Below are positions 58,056 to 64,000 of a stretch of 64,000 nt of DNA, piece by piece. The notes beneath the pieces are model-generated. The model was not told where the DNA came from, searched no databases, and worked only from the letters and a program-made list of their open reading frames with translations. How positions within the stretch are numbered: position 1 is the stretch's first letter; every line of letters begins with the position of its first letter. Source of the DNA: Panulirus ornatus. Its lineage: Eukaryota; Arthropoda; Malacostraca; Decapoda; Palinuridae. Both the position numbers and the translations under genes were made by a program. The DNA lies in NCBI RefSeq assembly GCF_036320965.1, contig NC_092269.1:28254843-28318842 (forward strand). The letters run 5' to 3'.

Positions 58056-60052
58056 TTTTTTTTTTTTTTTTTTTCTTGCCGCTGTCTCCCGCGTTTGCGA
58101 GGTAGCGCAAGGAAACAGACGAAAGAAATGGCCCAACCCACCCCCATACACATGTATATACATACGTCCACACACGCAAATATACATACCTACACAGCTT
58201 TCCATGGTTTACCCCAGACGCTTCACCTGCCTTGATTCAATCCACTGACAGCACGTCAACCCCGGTATACCACATCGCTCCAATTCACTCTATTCCTTGC
58301 CCTCCTTTCACCCTCCTGCATGTTCAGGCCCCGATCACACAAAATCTTTTTCACTCCCATCTTTCCACCTCCAATTTGGTCTCCCTCTTCTCCTCGTTCC
58401 CTCCACCTCCGACACATATATCCTCTTGGTCAATCTTTCCTCACTCATTCTCTCCATGTGCCCAAACCATTTCAAAACACCCTCTTCTGCTCTCTCAACC
58501 ACGCTCTTTTTATTTCCACACATCTCTCTTACCCTTACGTTACTTACTCGATCAAACCACCTCACACCACACATTGTCCTCAAACATCTCATTTCCAGCA
58601 CATCCATCCTCCTGCGCACAACTCTATCCATGGTCCACGCCTCGCAACCATACAACATTGTTGGAACCACTATTCCTTCAAACATACCCATTTTTGCTTT
58701 CCGAGATAATGTTCTCGACTTCCACACATTCTTCAAGGCTCCCAGAATTTTTGCCCCCTCCCCCACCCTATGATCCACTTCTGCTTCCATGGTTCCATCC
58801 GCTGCCAGATCCACTCCCAGATATCTAAAACACTTCACTTCCTCCAGTTTTTCTCCATTCAAACTCACCTCCCAATTGACTTGACCCTCAACCCTACTGT
58901 ACCTAATAACCTTGCTCTTATTCACATTTACTCTTAACTTTCTTCTTTCACACACTTTACCAAACTCAGTCACCAGCTTCTGTAGTTTCTCACATGAATC
59001 AGCCACCAGCGCTGTATCATCAGCAAACAACAACTGACTCACTTCCCAAGCTCTCTCATCCCCAACAGACATCATACTTGCCCCTCTTTCCAAAACTCTT
59101 GCATTCACCTCCTTAACAACCCCATCCATAAACAAATTAAACAACCATGGAGACATCACACACCCCTGCCGCAAACCTACATTCACTGAGAACCAATCAC
59201 TTTCCTCTCTTCCTACACGTACACATGCCTTACATCCTCGATAAAAACTTTTCACTGCTTCTAACAACTTGCCTCCCACACCATATATTCTTAATACCTT
59301 CCACAGAGCATCTCTATCAACTCTATCATATGCCTTCTCCAGATCCATAAATGCTACATACAAATCCATTAGCTTTTCTAAGTATTTCTCATATACATTC
59401 TTCAAAGCAAACACCTGATCCACACATCCTCTACCACTTCTGAAACCACACTGCTCTTCCCCAATCTGATGCTCTGTACATGCCTTCACCCTCTCAATCA
59501 ATACCCTCCCATATGATTTGCCAGGAATACCCAACAAACTTATACCTCTGTAATTTGAGCACTCACTCTTATCCCCTTTGCCTTTGTACAATGGCACTAT
59601 GCACGCATTCCGCCAATCCTCAGGCACCTCACCATGAGTCATACATACATTAAATAACTTACCAACCAGTCAACAATACAGTCACCCCCTTTTTTAATAA
59701 ATTCCACTGCAATACCATCCAAACCTGCTGCCTTGCCGGCTTTCATCTTCCGCAAAGCTTTTACTACCTCTTCTCTGTTTACCAAATCATTTTCCCTAAC
59801 CCTCGCACTTTGCACACCACCTCGACCAAAACACCCTATATCTGCCACTCTATCATCAAACACATTCAACAAACCTTCAAAATACTCACTCCATCTCCTT
59901 CTCACATCACCACTACTTGTTATCACCTCCCCATTTGCGCCCTTCACTGAAGTTCCCATTTGCTCCCTTGTCTTACGCACTTTATTTACCTCCTTCCAGA
60001 ACATCTTTTTATTCTCCCTAAAATTTAATGATACTCTCTCACCCCAACTCTC
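58056..60052 (-). mobile_element. RTE-A copy 19: nested, short-3'UTR subfamily
   Basis: A poly(T) tail (58056-58073), short 3' UTR and minus-strand coding back to the linker (NESWGERVSLNF). RT is open from 59642 to 58335 (motifs A, B and C intact; VDHRVGEG, RRRGRPNW). A 1-nt insertion near 58355 shifts the C-terminus and a 1-nt loss near 59660 shifts the RT start. It interrupts fragment 20 with loss of about 26 bp of the host sequence. It is the right partner (B) of the tandem duplication. Confidence 0.92.
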
Positions 60053-60725
60053 ATTGAGAGAGCAGAAGAGGGTGTTTTGAAATGGTTCGGTCACAGGGAG
60101 AGAATGAGTGAGGAAAGATTGACCAAGAGGATATATGTGTCACAGGTGGAGGGAACGAGGAGAAGTGGGAGACCAAATTGTAGTTGGAAAGATGGAGTGA
60201 AAAAGATTTTGAATGATCGGGGCCCGAACATCCAGAGGGTGAAAGGCATGCAAGGAATATAGTGAATTGGAAAGATGTGGTATACCGGGGTCAATGTGCT
60301 GTCAATGGATTGAACCAGGGGATGTGAAGCGTCTGGGGGTAAACCATGGAAATTTTTATGGGGCCTGGATGTGAAAAGGTAGCTGTGGTTTTGGTGCATT
60401 ATACATGACAGCTAGAGACTGAGTGTGAACAAATGTGGCCTTTGTTGTCTTTTCCTAGTGCTACCTCGCGCACATGCGGGGGGAGGAGTTTTCATTTCAT
60501 GTGATGGGAATGAATAAGGGCAGACAGTATGAATTATGTACATGTGTATATATGTATATGTCTTTGTGTGTATATGTATGTATACATTGAGATGTATAGG
60601 TATGTATATGTGCTGGGTGTGGACGTGTATGTATATACATGTGTATGTGGGTGGGTTGGGCCATTCTTTTGTGTGTTTCCTTGCGCTACCATGCTAACGT
60701 GGGAGACAGCGACAAAGTGTAATAA
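60053..60725 (+). mobile_element. RTE-A fragment 20, right piece with long 3' UTR
   Basis: Resumes at ERAEEGVLKWFGH and reads to a broken C-terminus (indels near 60235), then an older long-type 3' UTR ending GACAAAGTGTAATAAAATA. Many differences from the young copies. Confidence 0.85.
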
Positions 60726-61740
60726 AATATAATGTCTTTTAATGACAAACCAACTGGCAGTTGAGCCTCTTGCCATTGCATGGCTCTTCAGCTTCACAGC
60801 TTGGATGACAGGGGCTTCACCATTCCCTTTACCCTTTATCATGAGCTTGGGACAGTCAGAAGGACAGTGTCCTTTCTTTCAGCATTAGAAGCAAGTCATT
60901 ATTTTTTAAGTCGTTATGATAGGCTTTTCAGGTGGCTTACCAGTTACTAGCAGGCACACTCTCAGGAGCCTATATTGTAGCTAAAGGATCTTCCACACTG
61001 AGTCAACCCGATATTGTCAACCAGGTGGGCGGCTCCTTTGATGATAAAAACAAGCTAACTCCCTTTGGAGCAGCCAACTTAAACAGCTCAGTTAGGAACA
61101 GTTCCTTCAAACCATCAAATGATGTGCCACCAATAGCATGAAGTCAGCAATGAGAAATTTTTTCTTAACCCATGGGAAAACTTGATAACTTGATGTAAGA
61201 TTGTGTGTCAGCCTTTCCACTTTCCTAAATCTATTACAGTAATGTTTGGGTATGTTTACATGCACTCAGTATGGGTCTTTAACATACTGGTAACCCTGAA
61301 CGTGATCAGAGGGAATTTAAACACACAGAGCGAGCCAGGCCAGTCAGCACCATCTGAATCATGATGCTCCAACATTTATCTGACCACTTTAGAGTCTGAG
61401 CTACACATTGAGACTGTTCAAAACATTATGCTGGACCGTTTTTAAAAAACTAAGCAGCAAACCTAAATTATTACCAGCGGTGTCAGGGTTACTTGGTGAT
61501 GTCTTTAAGAATTCATCTGCTGTACATGAGCTAATTCAGCTGCCTTTTCATTGGCTCTGCAATCTAGCATCTCTTTTTGTGTTGCTGTTATTGTCGTTTG
61601 AAGTATATCTGTGCCTTAAGTTCTCCAATTTAAGTTTTTTAAGTTCTATTAAAGTAGAAGACGATTGTATGCAAAGGTATGCAACCTCATCTGGAAGAAG
61701 GTCCTCCTCTACCTTAAGTCTACAACATTAGTTATAATCC
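60726..61740 (-). pseudogene. Gypsy-type gag remnant
   Basis: On the minus strand, in gag order and across frame changes: EEDLLPDEVAYL (about 61715-61680), YCNRFRKVERLTH (about 61240, a YR.RFR-type block), SFDGLKELFLTELFK (about 61120-61075), LFLSSKEPPT (about 61050-61020) and a CCHC zinc knuckle (C..C....H....C) at about 60895-60855 with two in-frame stops inside it, then CPKLMIKGKGNG. This matches the SCAN-like gag plus zinc knuckle of arthropod and fish Gypsy-type LTR retrotransposons. It is inactive, and its 3' side is cut by RTE-A sequence. Confidence 0.6.
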
Positions 61741-62079
61741 CTGATTTCTTATAGCTATGGTTATGCAGGAGTTCATAATGATGAGCTAATTTCAGCCAAT
61801 AATCTGTTACTGCAAATCATACTGGTTCTTGTGAGAGATTTTCCACACATGTGCCATATTCAGAGAAGGGTATAGCTAATGATTTCACAAATTGATTCAC
61901 TGTTTAAGCTGAATTAGAAATAGTAAAGTTTTTAGATTTGTGCTGTGAAGGGACAATTACTTTAACATCAGATCATAGCACTGGGAAATATTAACTTTGC
62001 CAAGGGCTAGTACAAGGATATCTTATTTTGATTACCTACTTAATAAACTTTGATTTGTAAAACAAGAAATTAATTCAGA
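61741..62079. other. Unassigned sequence between gag remnant and LTR-like repeat
   Basis: A/T-rich, with no gene seen. Its position fits a leader region of the Gypsy-type element on the minus strand. Confidence 0.3.
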
Positions 62080-62700
62080 GTATTCAGGACAGGCCCTCTG
62101 TATTTTATAACCATTCAGATGAGAAATGAGTTTTAGACATTGATAGATAAGACATGTAAAAACACAGTAAAGCTCAAATACTATATTAGACTAAGATTAA
62201 TCTTACGTAAATAAGTTAACAGTTATGCAAATATCCATTACTGTTTGTTAACTAAAAAGCTCATTAACTGACACCAAGTACAGGTCTAAGGGCTAACATA
62301 CAGATAAGGCTTATATGAATAATAAGATTAACATAATAAGACAGACACACAATACAGATAGTCACTGATCTTACTCCCAGTTAGCGAAGAGCCCTGCAGC
62401 CACTCTTTTAGTTGACCTTTCATAAAGACCAAAAATGTGGCCTGTGGCTCCTTCATTTAAACTGCTACAATAGGGATGGATAGGAACGATAGTGAGGAGT
62501 AGGGAACCAGGATGAAGTAGAAGAATGGGAAGATAGAGGGAGAGGAGGTGGCATGTTGGTTCCCATGGTGTGAGGCTGGGAAGGCACCTTACCCAGATCA
62601 AAACAGTGAGAGGTCACTGTGCTGTACCCATTGGTTTTGCACCCCACTGAGAGGAGAGAGAGAAAGAGAGTGAGAGCCTTAACATTTGTTTATTGTAAAA
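62080..62700 (-). repeat. LTR-like repeat, diverged third copy
   Basis: Matches 45900-46540 along its length with many substitutions: AATACTATATTAGACTAAGATTAATC-like start, CACCAAGTACAGGTCTAAGG, GAGAGGAGGTGGCATG and CAAAACAGTGAGAGGTCACTG. On the minus strand it lies about 340 bp upstream of the gag remnant, where a 5' LTR would be expected. Confidence 0.5.
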
Positions 62701-63612
62701 CCTCAGTAGAGCTTTGGTTATGCTTGGGATTACATGAGAAATTCAGATGGCAGATGTAATGGTCTACCGGAGTGCTGGTTCTTATGGAACTCTGTTATTA
62801 GCTCCATATTTAGTTATGGAAGATTCATTGATTCATGTATTTGTTTGTATTTAGTGTTGTTGATCTGTCATTGATTTCATTTAGTCATCTGACATTCCTG
62901 CTTTTCTTTGTGCCCATACATACACATTGTATCTGTTCAACTGTAGATTCATCCTAACTCCTCCTTTACCAATGTACCCACACTTTATTTTGTCTGCTTA
63001 TAAGTTAGCAGATCATGTTCCTTTGTGATGCATATGAGAATTTGTCTCTCTTGTTTGCTCAGTGTAGACAGTTATGTGAGTTTGATAATTGAAATTATGG
63101 TATAGCTATTCAGTTTAGGGGGCTGTTCATTAATTTTGTTGCTAAAAAGAATTTAATGGCTTTTGATCAAATTTGCTATAAATGAAATAGTTTATTTCTT
63201 CATTGCGTTATCTTTGTCACCAGAGTGTCATTCCTGTTGTGGGATTCTTTTCCATGTTTTACCTGCATTTTTGCTTTTTGCCTTTTTATTTTAGATGTCT
63301 TTTGTTCTTTTGTTCCAAATCATCACTCTCAAGGACATTCATTGTTTTTCTTGAGGCGTCAGTGCTCTTGTATTAGGATACATTGTCATTGCTTGTTTTG
63401 ATGGTTCGTCTCCATACTGAAATTCATCGTAGGAACTGTTTAGGGCTGCTTGTTGTGATTTCAAAATATACACTTCATTACTTGAAATCATTGCTTGAAA
63501 GATTTTCATATGAATTATTAGATAGTTTAGTGAAATTATGTGGTTAACTCAAAAAGATTTTTTTTTCTTTTAGCTTTTTATACATGTCCATGCAACAGTA
63601 CTCTTAAAACTT
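62701..63612. other. Unassigned A/T-rich sequence
   Basis: About 0.9 kb with no gene, RNA or repeat that I recognise. Confidence 0.4.
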
Positions 63613-64000
63613 GTACAGAGGAGGGTGGATGTGTTGGAAATGAAATGTTTGAGGACAATATGTGGTGTGAGTTGGTTTGATCGAATACATAATGAAAGGG
63701 TAAGAGAGATGTGTGGAAATAAAAAGAGTGTGGTTGAGAGAGCAGAAGAGGGTGTATTGAAATGGTTTGGACATATGGAGAGAATGAATGAGGAAAGATT
63801 GACATAGAGGATATACGTGTCAGAGGTGGAAGGACCAAGGTGAAGCAGGAGACCAAATTGGAGGTGGAAGGATGGAGTGAAAAAGATTTTAAGCAATTGG
63901 TAGGGTGAGAAGTGTGCAAGGAATAGAGTGAATTGGAATGATGTATACTGGGGTTGACTTGCTGTCAGTGGACTGAACCAGGGCATTTGAAATGTCTGGG
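63613..64000 (+). mobile_element. RTE-A copy 21: diverged C-terminal fragment, window-truncated
   Basis: Starts at QRRVDVLEMKC and reads CGNKKSVVERAEEGVL and WFGHMERMNEERL to a stop near 63807. Beyond it are degraded RPNWRWKDGVKKIL codons and the NQG-type end. It is older than the 3'-intact copies above and runs off the window. Confidence 0.85.

Larger units (their letters stand above)
52202..58731. repeat. Tandem duplication, unit 2 (6530 bp)
   Basis: Second copy of 45672-52201, in the same orientation, with the same internal elements and about 20 small differences. Its right edge runs on into the rest of RTE-A copy 19, which unit 1 lacks. Confidence 0.92.

Noticed and set aside
61408..61731. 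A 107-residue plus-strand frame
   Set aside because: It lies antisense to the Gypsy-type gag remnant, which gives a better-supported reading of this stretch.
1..64000. tRNA or rRNA genes and bacterial-type promoters, operons or terminators
   Set aside because: None was found by eye. Bacterial signals are not expected in this intron-bearing sequence.

Overview
This is a eukaryotic, intron-bearing and very repeat-rich genomic window, with no sign of bacterial gene organisation. The mix of one dominant RTE-type LINE, older Jockey-, CR1- and Gypsy-type remnants, long (TA)n tracts and a split pre-mRNA-processing-factor gene suggests an arthropod. A decapod or other malacostracan crustacean is my best guess from the style of the repeats, not something the sequence proves.

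About two thirds of the window is one family of non-LTR retrotransposon, called RTE-A here. Its reconstructed layout is a 5' UTR of roughly 120-190 bp opening with a CCCTGGGGATA-type end, one ORF of about 1000 codons (APE endonuclease, reverse transcriptase, C-terminal basic region), a 3' UTR in a long or short form, and an AAATA-type or (TA)n tail. About 20 copies or fragments lie on both strands. None is intact, but one (1651-4956, minus) has only two evident lesions.

Region by region: 1-11.6 kb is a pile of RTE-A copies joined by (TA)n tracts. 11.6-13.16 kb holds foldback and solo-UTR repeats. 13.18-32.45 kb is another RTE-A pile, with a twin-priming-type inversion, a nested insertion and several internal duplications and deletions. 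32.45-33.1 kb holds an unclassified dispersed repeat. 33.1-37.57 kb is an old Jockey-type LINE split by a CR1-type LINE. 38.80-42.28 kb carries two phase-compatible exons of a PRPF39-like splicing-factor gene, the only host gene I can support. 43.6-45.8 kb has two further RTE-A insertions, one with a clear target-site duplication. 45.67-58.73 kb is a 6530-bp segment present twice in tandem, bounded by RTE-A sequence and joined by a chimeric RTE-A copy. 60.7-62.7 kb holds a decayed Gypsy gag and an LTR-like repeat on the minus strand, and the matching DTGA protease remnant lies in both duplicated units. 63.6 kb to the end is another diverged RTE-A copy.

I found no new cellular system. The interest lies in readable retrotransposon history: target-primed integration, twin priming, nested insertion, subfamily turnover, loss of an ORF terminus and LINE-mediated tandem duplication.
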